Shown here one piece after another: positions 1 through 13,900 of a stretch of DNA of 64,000 nt. Made by a program: the position numbers and the translations under genes. The stretch's first letter is position 1. Every line of letters begins with the position of its first letter. Source of the stretch: Rotaria sordida (taxonomy: Eukaryota > Rotifera > Eurotatoria > Philodinida > Philodinidae); assembly GCA_905250125.1 (NCBI GenBank), contig CAJNOL010000052.1, positions 124,772 to 188,771 on the forward strand. The letters run 5' to 3'. A model generated the notes under the pieces. It did no database searches, was not told the DNA's origin, and saw nothing but the letters and a program-made list of their open reading frames with translations.

Positions 1-1
1 T

Positions 2-687
2 ATTTTTCCTGGTTTACAAGGTGGACCACATAATAATACAATTGGTGCTATTGGTGTTGCTTTAAAAGAAGTTGCTTCAAATGATTTTAAATTATATGCA
101 AAACAAGTTATTAGTAATGCTAAACAACTTGTTAAAACACTTCAAGAAAAAGGATATACATTTGTTGCAGGTATAATATTGTTATAATCAAATAAACAAA
201 AACTTTTTGTATTTTATTGCATTCGTTTAGGTGGTACTGATACACATTTAGCTTTACTTGATTTACGTCCTCTTGGACTTGATGGTGCAAAAGTCGAAAA
301 AGTACTTGAAGCTGTTTCAATTGCTGCTAATAAAAATACATGTCCAGGTGATAAGTCTGCTCTTAAACCTTCTGGTATTCGATTAGGTAAAAATAAGAAA
401 AAAATATAAAAAAAAAAAAAATATTAATTTTTATTCTTCTAGGTACACCTGCATTAACAACACGTGGTTTTCGTGAAAATGATATAATTGAAGTTGCTAA
501 TTATATTGATCAAGCAATAAAATTAGCTGTTGAAATTAATAAACCTAATGATACTAAAAAAACTTCTCAAATAACATTAAAAGATTTTAAAGAAAATATG
601 AAACGAAATGAAAATATTCAAAATTTAAAACATTCCATTGAATTATTTGCTGAAAAATATCCAATGCCTGGTTATGATGAAATTTAA
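2..687 (+). CDS. SHMT: Serine hydroxymethyltransferase, C-terminal part (5' end outside window)
   Basis: Partial gene running in from the left edge. Exons are 2-170, 231-386 and 443-687, joined across two 56-60 bp GT..AG introns. The translation opens just after the PLP-lysine region with [11 protein letters not shown], the family's QGGPHNH stretch, and continues through [13 protein letters not shown], the loop before the conserved substrate-binding segment, and [14 protein letters not shown], which contains the PLP/carboxylate-binding arginine region. It ends with a normal helical C-terminus and a TAA. The enzyme interconverts serine plus tetrahydrofolate with glycine plus 5,10-methylenetetrahydrofolate. 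Whether this is the cytosolic or mitochondrial form cannot be told, because the N-terminus is missing. Identification is secure from the motifs. The gene is convergent with the GPCR gene downstream. Confidence 0.95.
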
Positions 688-1465
688 AAAAATCGAAAAA
701 CTACTCATCAAAAATGTGATTATTTTAAGTATTTTATATTCGATAATTATGATTCATTTTCCTTTTCTGGTGATCTATTTATTTTTCCTTGGATTGTTTT
801 CTTTTTTGATTATTAATATACATTAGACCATAGTCTAGTTCTTCATTGTCACATATATTTGAATATATAATTCTTTTATTGTCAAGGGATATACACATAA
901 GTATTTTGAGCTATTTTAGTTCTTGTTTTTTTCCGTTTTGTCATAATACTTCAATCATCTTAGATAATAACTATATGTGTGTCGATCTAGTTATATTTCT
1001 TTTTTTTTTTAGAAGCTTGACTATAAAAATGCTTATTTTATAGGTTTTTATCTAAAAACATATACTTACCCCGAACTCTATTGAAAAGTTAGAATTCAGT
1101 GTATCTACTTTTTATTTATTATAAAGAAATCCGTTGTAATCCAAATAACGGAAGACAGTGAAAATCATGGATGTTTCAGGGCGTCTTGAGAGAAACTATC
1201 TAATCATAGAAAAAAATGATATTCATTTATATGAGTTTTTATTTTGAATCTTAATATTAAACTTTGAGAGAAGACAAATAAAAAATTCATTATTCCCGAC
1301 ACAAAGACCTTATTTGCAGATAATTAATTTTTTCTTTTGATCATCATCAATATATTTCATCGAAACGAAAAAAACAAAAAATCAGTTTTCATAAAATAAA
1401 TTACTTTCATTTGTAAATCTTTCTTTGAAACAGACAAAACGAAAAAACACAAAATCAATTGTTCA
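688..1465. other. Intergenic region between convergent genes
   Basis: This region lies between the stop codons of the convergent SHMT and GPCR genes. It is AT-rich, with short open frames that look random (hydrophobic and Phe/Ile-rich, as expected from T-rich sequence). It presumably holds both 3' UTRs. I see no RNA gene or repeat in it. Confidence 0.5.
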
Positions 1466-2877
1466 CTACAAAGCAATACGTCCTGATTGAGTGTTTTTCA
1501 TATTAAATCTAGATGGATTTATTGTACGCATTGCTAACATTAAACGTGGACTTTCTCGACTTTTAGAATTTGAACATGTATTACATTCATATTTTGGTGT
1601 TAATGTTCTTTGACCAGATATTTTTCGTGGATCATCATTTGTCATTATTTGTCGTTGTGTCATTATTCGACTATGTATATGATCATGAAAAAAACAACAA
1701 TGACGACACATTATTTGTAATGTATAACGAAATTTACAATTGGTTAATGAATAAATAAAAAAATTAATTGAATGATTTACAATTAATAATAGATTTGATA
1801 TAAAAAGAAGACAAACAAAAACTAATGCACGTATATATCCACATGGACAACTATCAATAAGACCAAATATAGTTAATATAAGGACGGGTAATTGACATAT
1901 TATATTAAAAAAACATATAATTAAAACCATTTTTGTTATTCGAGATTTTGATTTTAAACGTTGAGCAACTATTTCTGAATGTAAAATAAATTCTTGTGAT
2001 TTTTTTGTACCAATTTCACGATTAACAATACGTATAAGTAATATCCAAAGAACAACACATATTACCCATGGACATAATAAAGATAATATAGCTGATATAA
2101 CTTTTACAATAGTTAGAGCATCTGAATTTAAACGATAATAATAATATGGTACTATAGATAAAATACTAAATAAAAATATAATTGTTAAAGCTTTTCTTTC
2201 ATTACGACTTGAACAATAAACTTGTGAATAAAGTGGTTTCACCACAATCATTAAACGAAAACAAGTTATTGTCACAACTAAAAAACAAATATTCATAAAA
2301 AAAAAAAACGACAGAGTTTTTTTTATTTTACCGATCCAATTTGAACAAAATGTAGCACCTGTTGCTACAGGCAAAACAAATGAATTGACAAAATTGATTA
2401 ATTTGTAATTAGTTTTTGGACCATAATAATATATGATATGTGGAATACAAGCAAGAGTTGGAGCAACAATATCACTTATAGCAAGACCTTGCAATAAATT
2501 ATTTACTCCTCCTTTTCGCATTAAACGACGATTTAAAACTATTAATGTTAGAATATTTCCTATTAATGTAATAGAATTCTTATAAAAATTATCATATTAT
2601 ATTTATCTAATAGACACTTACCAATATTTCCAAAAAACATTAGAATCAATTGTATAATACCCCAAAGAAGTTTACCAGATAGACCTTCTAATACATCACT
2701 CATTATTTGATCTAAAAACATATATATTTTTTTTTTGTAAATTTATTCTTTAATGAAATTTTTCTTTTATTTACCTGCACATATTGTTGTATTATCCGAT
2801 GTAGCTGTTGTTGGATCTGTTGTTGTTGAAATCAATTCTAATGGTATTGATGATGTTAATTCAGTATCGTTATACAT
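1466..2877 (-). CDS. Rhodopsin-like (class A) G protein-coupled receptor
   Basis: Three exons on the minus strand: 2775-2877, 2622-2711 and 1466-2559, giving about 428 residues. The extracellular N-terminus is Thr/Ser-rich with NDT and NTT glycosylation sequons. TM1 carries the class-A Asn in GNILTLIVLNRR. TM2 contains LAISD. The TM3 end reads CFRLMIVVKPLY, so the usual D/ERY has become FRL with the arginine kept. The TM7 end reads NFFIYSLTNCKFR, a variant of NPxxY in which Pro is replaced by Phe, as in many invertebrate FMRFamide/peptide-type receptors. The tail is basic and Ser/Arg-rich. It should be a plasma-membrane receptor coupling to G proteins. A neuropeptide ligand is plausible but is inference only. 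The start was chosen as the first ATG of an exon that splices in phase and supplies the extracellular N-terminus. Confidence 0.85.
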
Positions 2878-5800
2878 TATTGTTTGTTACTATAGAAAAT
2901 AAAAAATTTTTCTTATGAACTATTCAAAAAAAAAAAAAAAAAAAAAAAAGAAGTACAAGTAATGATATTTCATATCTTCTATATTTATAATAAAAATCAT
3001 GAGACTTATACAATGTGTTGTAAAAAAAAACCTATAAATTTATCTTACAAGAAAATGATTGTTTATAAAATATTCTCCTACTTATTTTGAATATTGTTTT
3101 ATTGAAAAAAAATAAAGAATATGACATTTTAAAACTTCCTCTCAGTCATTATTCTAACGATGTTATGCATGAATAAAAGAAAAAAAGGAATATTTTTTTG
3201 TTTCTCTAAGCTTCTCTTATCGTTGTCTAAGCTGATTTCGTCTTAGAACAATAATCTTTTAGTCCAGAAACTCATTAAAATAAAAAAAACAAAAGTTCTT
3301 GTTTTAAAATATAATTTTTTTTTTTAATTTCAAAATGAATGAAAATTCTAGAATTTCTTTTTTTTTTGGCCAATCTAAAAAGATTTCACATAATAGAAGA
3401 CTAATTCTTACCTAGGATCTTTTAGAGATTTTTCTCAAACAATCATACTAATGACAATCAAAGAATGAAGCTAACTAAAAAGGATGAACAACAGAACAAA
3501 GAGGAAAAAGAAGAGGAAAATGTTCCATCATGACATTTCCTTCTTCTTTCAACAAAATTTATATTGTGTAGCTCTTTGTAACATAATAATAGACTGACTT
3601 TTTTTTTTTTATTTATTACAATAATAGAGCACTTAAAATCATCCTAGAAAAAATATCTACATATCTAATTTAGATTCCCAAAGATACCGTAACATGCACT
3701 TTCTTGATCACACTATAGTTAGTAATGTAACAAATTAATATTAAAAATTGCAAGTAAGATCACCCTTAGGATGAATACGAACCAACTTTTTTGATACATT
3801 CTGTCAAATTCAGATAAAATAATTCATACAAAGATGCCATAAAAAAAAATTAGATTCATATATGACATATGTTTAAGTAGTAACAATAATATAAAAAATA
3901 GAAAGCATAAAAAAACTAGGTTTTTTTTTTTCTTTTTAAATAATAATAATATTTAATTATGTAAAAAAAGACATATATGAGAAACTTTCAAAGACAACAT
4001 TAAAAGGATCTTTGTTTCACTCAATAGAAAAAACAAAATATCCCATCTATAAAATGATAAAAGAAAAAGTTTTTTTCTGTAATCTTTGTTAATAGATTTT
4101 ATTCAATAAGTTGCTATAATAAATCTAATAAAATTCAAAAATAATCATAATAATTTTTTTTTTAATATAAAAACTTCATCTATTAAATATTTTTTTCAAG
4201 AATAAAAACTATATTCTTTTTTTTTTACTAATCGTCCTTGGGATAGATAAAAAACAAACATGTTCGTGTTGACTTCATATTCAAAAAGACACGAGAGCTC
4301 TTTTTCTGTCTCCTTTAATCTAAAAGAAATGTTTAGATGATATTACTAATTAGTAGACTAATTGGTATATTATGGAACTTATACGTACATGAGAAGACGA
4401 GAAAAAAAAAAGACATTCATGCAAGATTTGGATTAGTATAGTTTTATAGGATAAAATTGTGATTAATCTCTTGAGATTTCTTTGTTTGAAAAAAAAAAAC
4501 ACCCGGATTTTGATGCATCAATTAATCCTATAGATGTATTAATTCATTAGGAATTCATTCACTTGATTTTAATGAAAGAAATAGCATGAATGCTTTCAAT
4601 TTAATGACAAAAATACCTGGAAGAAAAGACCAAATGACATCGGTACTCGATCATCTTTTGCACTTAAACAAAACCAAATAATAGTCTATTTTCTTAGGAC
4701 AAAGTGCAAAATACAGTTATATATATGTATATACCGTTAAAATATGTAAACTATCAAAATATTGTCATGAACTAAAAGCATCAAATAAACAAAAAATAAT
4801 TGAATAGACTCTCAACACTATTTTGTCTTCTAATGACAGCTGCGCATGGTCTGGTGTCATCGTCATACATACATGTATATATGTATTTAATAATCGCGAT
4901 GTATTACTTTCTTTTTTTAAAAATGCGTAATTTAATATTAGAGTTTTATTAAGTGTCCTAGTTGGATTAGATAAACATCTTTTACATTTTACTATTGAAT
5001 AGATCTGCTATTCAAATATTGCCCTACATTGTTTGTCATATTAAAAGCCATCAAGTCAACATGACCTTAAATCAACTATCGGAAAAAAACATCTAATCCT
5101 ATATTAAATCGCTTCATTTTAAGGTCATACTCATTTTGGCTAGGATATATTCTATCTAAAAGAGACTTTCATAAATACCACTAACTTTGACAACAATATA
5201 GAATTATTTACTTAAAAATAAAGGCTCTATGTTCTATCAAGTACTAAATACATTATGAAAAACTATTTTATATATTAATATATGTATTTTTTGATTTTGA
5301 TTTCTTATTGTTAAGAGCAAACAATAATGTAAAGCCCACGGTTTCCTGTATATATTTTTATTTTATTTTTTTATTTCAGCACGCGTCAGGTCAGGAAGTA
5401 AATATAATTATTGATTGACATTGTAGGAGATTCTATTATTATTGAAAAAAAAAAAAGTTTGAAAACCTATAGATGATGCCGAAAAATTTCAAGTAAATAA
5501 GTTAATTAAATTTGTTTTCTTGTCTTAATTTAACTTTATTAACATCTAATTGAATTTCGATAATGAAATTGAATTCAATTTTCTATGAAAAACGTATCTA
5601 TGAACAGCTAATTAAAGGTTTTAGTGCTATCAATTATATCACTGAATATCAAAGGACATTTTTATATTATTTTCTCTACTTGTAATCATTGTTAGACAGG
5701 GGAAATTTTCTACTACTATCAATGTCTACACTTTGATCTTCTATATTCTTATGATCAACTGACAAGAAATTAATATCTCCAGTGTCTATAGTCATATGCA

Positions 5801-8800
5801 TATCCATCTGTTATGATAATGTCATCAAGATTACATATTCCCTAGGAAAAAAAAACCTGCTGCTACATTGGTAGAAGAATTACGTGAAACGGTTCTTCAC
5901 AACTTTAACCGAAATAAAACCCTAGATAGTACAAAAATAGGGTAAAAAAAATCATACCTATAAATAATATTAAAATATTTATCATTCACGAGATGCAAGT
6001 AAAAAACAAAAAAAAAACGAATATACTTGGCTAATGTAACAGACGAAAGGTAATAATAATGCACTTTAAAATAGATTTTAGAAAATAAATATTAATCGAC
6101 TTCAATTATAAATATGAAAATGAAAAAGAAAATTTTCTTTTAACCTTTTTTTTTATTAAAAATTCATTATTATTTCAACAAAAAATAACTTTTCAAATGA
6201 ACAAAAATAGAATATACGTAGAATAATGGTATGTATATATATGTGTAAAAATAGATATTTTGTTAACAAGGATAGACAAGGAAATATAATGACAGTTGAT
6301 TTATTTTCTATTTTCTATTAATACAATTCAATGAAAATAGACAATCTAATTATTCTAAAATGTATTTTACTTTGTTTTTGTTTATTTCAAATAGAAAAAA
6401 AATACATATATTATCTAAATACGTGTGTTTTTGATATATTGTTATTAAATTTCTATCGAAATCAATTATAAATAATATTCATCTGTCTGTTTTTTTAATA
6501 ACAATACTATGAAGAAAAATTTAATTAAAAAAAAACCTACAACTTACGTCAATAGTAAGCAGAAAAGAGAAAAGCTATTATATTAATATATATACTCATT
6601 CATGGGCAAGTAAATTAGCATTTCTACAAGTAATTACTAAAGAACATTATGTCAAGCTATTTTTATAAATAAATTACTTGTAAAAAATTTGATTATATCT
6701 TCTTAGAAATTTAATCATTCGAATAAAATAGTTTCAACTGTTGATATTCATTAGTAAATGCGATATTTTTAATTATCTTTAAGTTTTATAAATACTCTCA
6801 AAAAATAATCTTTTTGTTACATCTTAAATAGAATAATATGCAAGAATACTTTTTAATTTCTTATTTTTGTTCATCTATCCTGATAAAAATACTCATATGA
6901 ACGAATCAATTTAGTTTCTTTATATGAAAAGATCATAAATTTAAATAGAACAAAAAAAAACTGAGACAAATAATTTATATATGTGATTGTATTAATTATG
7001 ATTTTCGAGTGGACATTTTTCTTTTTTTCTTATCTTCTGAAATTGATTGAGAGACTTACATCGAGAACTTCATTACAACAGAAGAGTTTTATCTTTAAAG
7101 TAAATATTCAATCGTCTATAATTTACTAGGTTATATCAATGAAAAAATATTTTAATAAAACTTGCATTAGATGTTTTTGTTTTTTGAATCTACGAACATA
7201 TTTCAAAATTGTATAACGTACTTACTGAAAATTGCAAAATGAGAATACTTTTATTCTAACAACTCAAAAAATGCTAATGTCTTATTAATATGCAATTATT
7301 TACACATAAATTAGTGGCTTTTATTTCATTTCTACATTCATTGTTATCTCAAAAAGAAAACAACACTAGGAAATGCCTGCCCATAATTATAGAATATTGT
7401 TGTTAAAAGGAAATCTGTGACTTTTACGGAGTACATTTGATCTTTTATTTTTACAGTTGATTGTACTTTTACATGTAACTTATCTGGTTGATACTTTCTC
7501 GAATTAAATAGAACTTAATTGACTTAAAACCTGGAAGTTATATAATAATTTTCAAAATATTGTTTACTATCACTGTCATACTCTAATCAAATATTTCAAA
7601 GTAAAAAAAAAAAAAACCTAAATCATTAGTAATTAAAATTCATTTTAAATTAATAAAAATCAAAGAATAAACTACATTTAAATCAAAATGAAATTGTTAA
7701 AAAAAATTTTCTTTGATTGAACTACTCAATGAGTCTATTTTACAGCAAAATATTTAAGAAAATTTTTGAATTATAAATATAGTTTTTTATATGTAAAACG
7801 ATACTAATACTATTGAGAGAAAGAGATCATCAACTTACACTTAATAGATATACGAATTGCCATAAAATGATAGTTTCCCGGAAAATTCAATAATATACTA
7901 TTGAATTAATGATTCTACTAATAAGATGAAAATATCTTAGTATGAAGAATGTCATTGAGACGATGCTGAATGCAATAAAGTTGAAGTGATCTGTGTCTAA
8001 TATATTAATGTAACTCGACCCGAACTAATTGAGGCTAAATGAAGTTCGTATAACACTGTATCCGATGAACTTTGAATGTTTTATGTTTTAAATACGATTC
8101 TAACATTGTTTTTTAAGTTCATAAATTCTATGCTATATTATTAAATTTTTTCCGAAAATTATAATTTATGATAGGTTTTATATTAACTAAGTACAAATTC
8201 ATGTGCTGCTCTTTCTAATAAAACTATTGATTTTGTTTTACATATAAAAACTATATTTATAATTCAAAATTCCGTTAAATATTTCTTGAAAAATACAACA
8301 ATTTAGTAATATTTATCAAAGAAAGTATTTTTTTTTTCATAATTACATATTGATTTAAATATAGTTATTCTTCGATTTTTGTTTTCAATTTAAAATGAAT
8401 TTTGCTTATTAATGATTTAGGTTTTTTTTGAAATATTTGATTAGAATATAGCAAGGAAAAAAGAAGAAAAACAATGTCATGGACATAATTCTATAGTTTC
8501 AAAATTTCAAGTAAATTAAGTTCTACTTAATTCCAGAAAGAATAGACAAGAAGTGAAAGATTTTCTTTTATCAAAAATTAGGCACATTATAATAAGGAAC
8601 TAACCTTTGTTCTTTTGAGAAAATTACTATGAAAAAGAACAAAATCTTTGCTTTTGAAAATTGTGCTATTCATAATTACTTCAGTTATTTAGTTTTTACT
8701 GCTCGTAGATAGAAAAGTATAGATTTTGCTAATCTCTCGTGTATATACATTCCTCGCGACATTATTTTGTAATTATAGCATAGATATTTTCCTTTTTTTT

Positions 8801-10924
8801 TTTTCTTAACATGAAAAGAGATGTCGAAGTAACATAAAGACATTTTGATTAGTATGTCAAGCGTCATATATACATATGCATAATAATAGCGCATGACTAT
8901 AATTAACATTTAAAAGGCAATAATTGATGTTGTCCTATTTTATACGTGTGAATATCTTTTAATTTTATGAATACAAACTGCATTGAAAACAAAATAAAAA
9001 TAATTCTATTGTTGTTCGTTCTTTATGTTTGATGTATTACCTTGTGTAGAAAAAAAAATAATTAAAAGAAGTTTTTTGATTTTAAGATTTGTTTTGATTT
9101 ATTAGGAATTTACCTTTCATGAATTTGTAGTAACTCACGAAAAGTCTTGATGTCAATGATTATTAAATATAATGTTGATTAGAAGAAATACTTTTGGGAA
9201 ATGAACTTATTTTTATAGGTTTTTATTTTAATGGAACACATGCAATCGGAACTTTGTCTACACGATATTTTTGGAAATTGAAAATACTCATGAGACTTAC
9301 ATTATTCAATGAATTGAAAAATTCCAAAAAAATATAACGATATTAAAAAGAAGTATTAGTTGGAGTATCTAACAAAAAAATCAAAAGAATATGTAAAATA
9401 TTATTCTTGTCTATAAATCATTGTGTGATATTAATAATTTCATTGAATAAAGAAATATTAAATAATAGACTGAATAATACTTTACAATTGATTGTTTTTT
9501 GTTTTTTGAGTATCAAATTTTATATCTAGGTCTCTATATGTAATCTCAACATTAGCACAAGAGGTTAACATAATACAATATACTTATACGACGCAATTCA
9601 AGATATTATAATTATACAAAGAGTTTTAATCAAAATGAGCTGTAAATGGCTCATGTTACAAATCTCTATTTATCATATCACGCTAACATTGTTTTCTTGG
9701 TTTTTATTGTTTCCTTCAAAAGTTTGAATGTCAAAAATAACCTCATAATAAAAATAAAAAAGAAAATCATGCGTAAGATAATTATAATTTAATAATCTCT
9801 TATTCCTCATATCCTTCGAATAGTATTTCAACTACAAAATAAAATATTAACAAGATTCTAATATGTTCTTTTTTCAATTAAAAAATACGTTCAAATATAG
9901 TCACTATACTATAAGATTTTTGTAAAAACAAAACAAAAAAAAAGTATCAAAGTAAAAGAAAAATAATTAAATATTGAATATTTTCTTACGAGATTAATAA
10001 ATGTTCTTTGAGAAATAAAAACAACATTTGATTAATATTGTTCTTATAAGATTATTATGATCTAAACGACAACTCATTCTTTCGACAATATTGATGACGA
10101 ATTGAAGTAGACCACCGAACAAGAAACACGGCGATCGTACGCAAAGCTTAGGCGAAATAGTATGAATCAAAACCTGATTCAAAATTTTTTTTTTAAAGTT
10201 TTCGAATGTAGTGATTGTTTTTTTGGTGTAGTCTTTCGAATTTCACTAATATATTGAATTTCTTCATAATAATTCTATGTTTTTATTCAAGGTCTAATAA
10301 AAGTGAAACATTCATTGGATGTCTTTATAGTTTTAGTTAGCACAATTCTTGTCGTGTTTTTTATTTATTCATTTGGTATTATCAATCACGTAGAGGTTTA
10401 TGTAATCAAACATAAATTATGTATTCTTATCAAAATAATATTAATTGATTATGTTTCTTTAGTTTTTTATTTTATATACAATTGATCGACAGATTCATTT
10501 ACTATCGTGTAGAATTCAAATGAAAACGGAATAAACAAGTATATACCCACACACATACACACACTATGTAGGCACGGGCAAATAAAAGAAAATGATGTTC
10601 TAAACTAAAGAAGTAACGAGCAAATTTACGATTCTATTATTTCTTTTTTCTTTTGTTTCTGTTTTTTTTTTCTTATCTTTTGTCGCGCCGGAAACAATAG
10701 TGGAAAAAAGAAAAGAACTGTTTCGAAATGATTTCCATTCAATAACAACACTTGAAATGTATACATCTACATACATAAGTTAAAAACACAATTCACAATA
10801 CTCGAGTTTATATGAATGACAGTTGGCTACCATCAAAAGCTCAAACATTTTTTTTTTTTTAAAAAAGTTTAATTAAAAAACGAAAGAAAAGAATAAAATT
10901 GTTTATGATCAAATTTCAATTACT
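2878..10924. other. 8-kb gene-free AT-rich region
   Basis: This region lies between the divergent GPCR (-) and TTLL (+) genes. On both strands I find only short open frames (up to 74 codons) with Phe/Ile/Tyr/Lys-biased, random-looking translations and no family motif. There are poly-A/T tracts (for example the A run near 2930-2949) and TATATA/ATATGT stretches. A small, partly nested inverted repeat (arms GGATTAGAT and ATGACCTTAAA) lies around 4.96-5.15 kb. No tRNA, rRNA or long terminal repeat was recognised. It could hold distal regulatory DNA or untranslated first exons, but nothing in the sequence proves that. Confidence 0.5.
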
Positions 10925-13900
10925 ATGACAACATTTGAAATGTTAAAATTTTTTAATGAAAATTCAACAATCATGGGTAATGGCTCAAATAATGGGGAAC
11001 AACAAATAGATGAAGAACAATATGAAGATATTATTTTAAAAAAAACTTTACAATTAGGAGAATTAAGTCAAACAGAAAGTACTGAAGGTTTAATATTTTT
11101 TGCTGGTACTGATAAAGCTCGTGTGTAAGAGAAATATTTTAAATTCCTTTTTTTTTCTTCTTATATCTCAAAAATTTTTGATATTCTTTTTCAATAAAGA
11201 ATTGCTGAAATACTCGAAGAACGTGGATGGTCTAGAACAAAAGATCATAATGTAACTAATTTTACTATAAAATGGTGTTTAGCACATCAAGTTGATTGGA
11301 ATCAATTTCAAGAAGGCAAACAATTAATCAATAATATACCTGGTCAATTAGCATTTGCTGATAAAATTAATTTATGGTATACAATAAAAGATTATTTACG
11401 TAATAGACGAACTTTAGATGGAAATCATATTCAAACTTTTCTTCCAATGACTTTTATTCTTGATGATGAAAGCGAAGTAGCAGAATTTTTACGTTCTTTT
11501 AAAAGTAGGTGCTTCTTTTTCAAATCAAATTAAGTAACTACACCCTGAGTGTGATTTCCTGAAATAACTAATTTTATTAATAAGCTCATCCCTATTTCAT
11601 ATATTAAGTAAAAAAACAAAAAAATAGAAACTACTAAAGTATTCTCTACTTTCATGCTATGCGATTTTTTGCCAGAAGTTCATATTTAACTTTTAATTAA
11701 TTCTTTTATGTTTAGAAGATACTAGTTAAATAATGTTAATTATACTTTTGTTTCTCGGAAATTTTTCTATAATGATTTGATCGAATAGAAAAAATTCTAT
11801 TAACGTGAAAAAATATATACGTAGAAATAATTCTTCTTTCATTCATATTTTTCTCAAGATAAACTATAGAAACATAACGCATCAATGATTGTCTTGATTT
11901 TATCTACTATAACTCGATTCGAAATAAAAGATGAATTGTCATTTTTTGAATAACTTTCAATAGAAACCAGCGGTTTTCACCGTTCGAAAGAGCAATGTTC
12001 GAGCTATCGATCTGTATAAAATTCATTAAGACGCAGAATGTTTTTGGGATCGACACCTTTTTCTTTGCATATTTTCACAGTAATCTCAATCCAAAGTATA
12101 TCAAAATATAGATCAAATCACCTTTTTTTTTTCGCCGTAAAATTATCACGTATTTCATTATCTCTCAATTTCTTACTATAATCGCATTTACAAAAAAAAT
12201 GTGGTAATTTTATAACGAAAAAAGGATGATTTGAGTTACATTAGTTGAGATTATTGTGAAAATATGCAAAGAGAAAAGTTTCGATCCCAAAAAACATCTT
12301 GCGTCTTAATGAATTCTATACAGATCGATAGCTCGAACATCGCTCTTTCGAACGGTGAAAACTGCTGGTTCCTATCGAAAGTTATTCAAAAAATGACAAC
12401 TTGTCTTTTATTTCGAATCAAGTAATAGAATCTCTTTAAACTCTGTTATATGAACACAATCCTACGAAAATTAAAAAACAGAACATATACTTCAATATAA
12501 TCTACAAGAAAGTGAATTAGATATGTATCAGACCTAGTCGAACTGGTATCCAGACAGATAAATCGAGACTAATAGATATCTAAAGCGAATGAATCGAACA
12601 TTTTCATATATGAAAATCAATTTATCATCTATTCTTCTTATATTATATGATTGAATCTTATATTCTAGAACAAAATCGAACATGGATATGTAAACCACGT
12701 TATAGTTATGCTGGTCGAGGTATCTATGTTATATCAGTAAATAGTGATTTAAATACAATATTTAAATTTAAAATTGGTAATGGCAATCGTCTACAACTTC
12801 AACCAAGATTACCTGGTTATTTAATGCAAGAGTAGTGTATGAATAAATAATAGAAAATGATCTAGTTTTTTTTTTATTTTTGACTATAATCGATATAGAT
12901 ATATATCACGACCATTACTTATAAAAGGTCGAAAATTTGATATACGTGTACATTGGCTTGTCGCATGGACAAAACCATTACTTGTTTTTTATAATCATAA
13001 TGCATCGGTTGTACGTTTATCACTTAATCTTTATCGAGAATTTGATTTTGATCGTGCGACACATTTAACAAATTTGGTAAAAATTTACTTTTTTATTTTA
13101 CTTAGATTAGATATTGTTGTTTATTATACTTGTAGTCTGTGCAAGAAAATCACTATCGTTATGCTTTTTCACAAGAAGCAACTGGAATGACAATGAATCA
13201 ATTAAAGTAAAAGAAACTTATTCTTTTTTTTTTTGTTTTTATTAGAAATTAAGCAAAATAAAATAAAACCTAAATATTTTTAGTAATTATTTTAATCGTT
13301 GTTTTCGACCATTTCATCCAAAAATGTGTCAAGATTGGGTGATGACTGTTATGCAAGTAAGTCAATATTTTTCGATATTATTTCATATATTCAAAAAAAA
13401 AAACATTAAGGTCGAATTTTTGAGATACCGAGAAAAAATATTGTAGAAAAACTTACTTACCTTTTTTTCAATAGAAATTCTTAAATATATTGAATATCAT
13501 ATGTCTACAAAAAAAAAAACAAAAAGGAAATAAATGTCTTATATTTTATCTAGGAAAATATTTTAAGCGTTTTGTAGGAGTTAGTTAGTTGACATATAAT
13601 TTCATTGCGTTTTAAGTTTGAATTAAATCAAAAGAAAAACATAAAGACCTTTATAATAAGGACAAAGAAACATGTCAATTATTAAAAGCATTTTAAAATG
13701 TTTCATGAAAAAGCTGTTATTTTAAAAAGTTATCGTGCGATGCATTTAAATAAAGAAAAATAAAACAAACAAAAGAAGAGAAGTCATGCATCGAAAATCT
13801 ACAGCTATATTATTTAAACGATGTTTTTTTTTAGAAAGTAAATATCTATTAAGGAAATCATGAAATATAGTCATTAGATGATGACAAAAGAAAAAAATGA

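Noticed and set aside
8685-8909. 74-codon open frame on the minus strand in the 8-kb empty region
   Set aside because: Tyr/Ile/Lys-biased translation, no domain, no splice context; expected by chance in AT-rich DNA.
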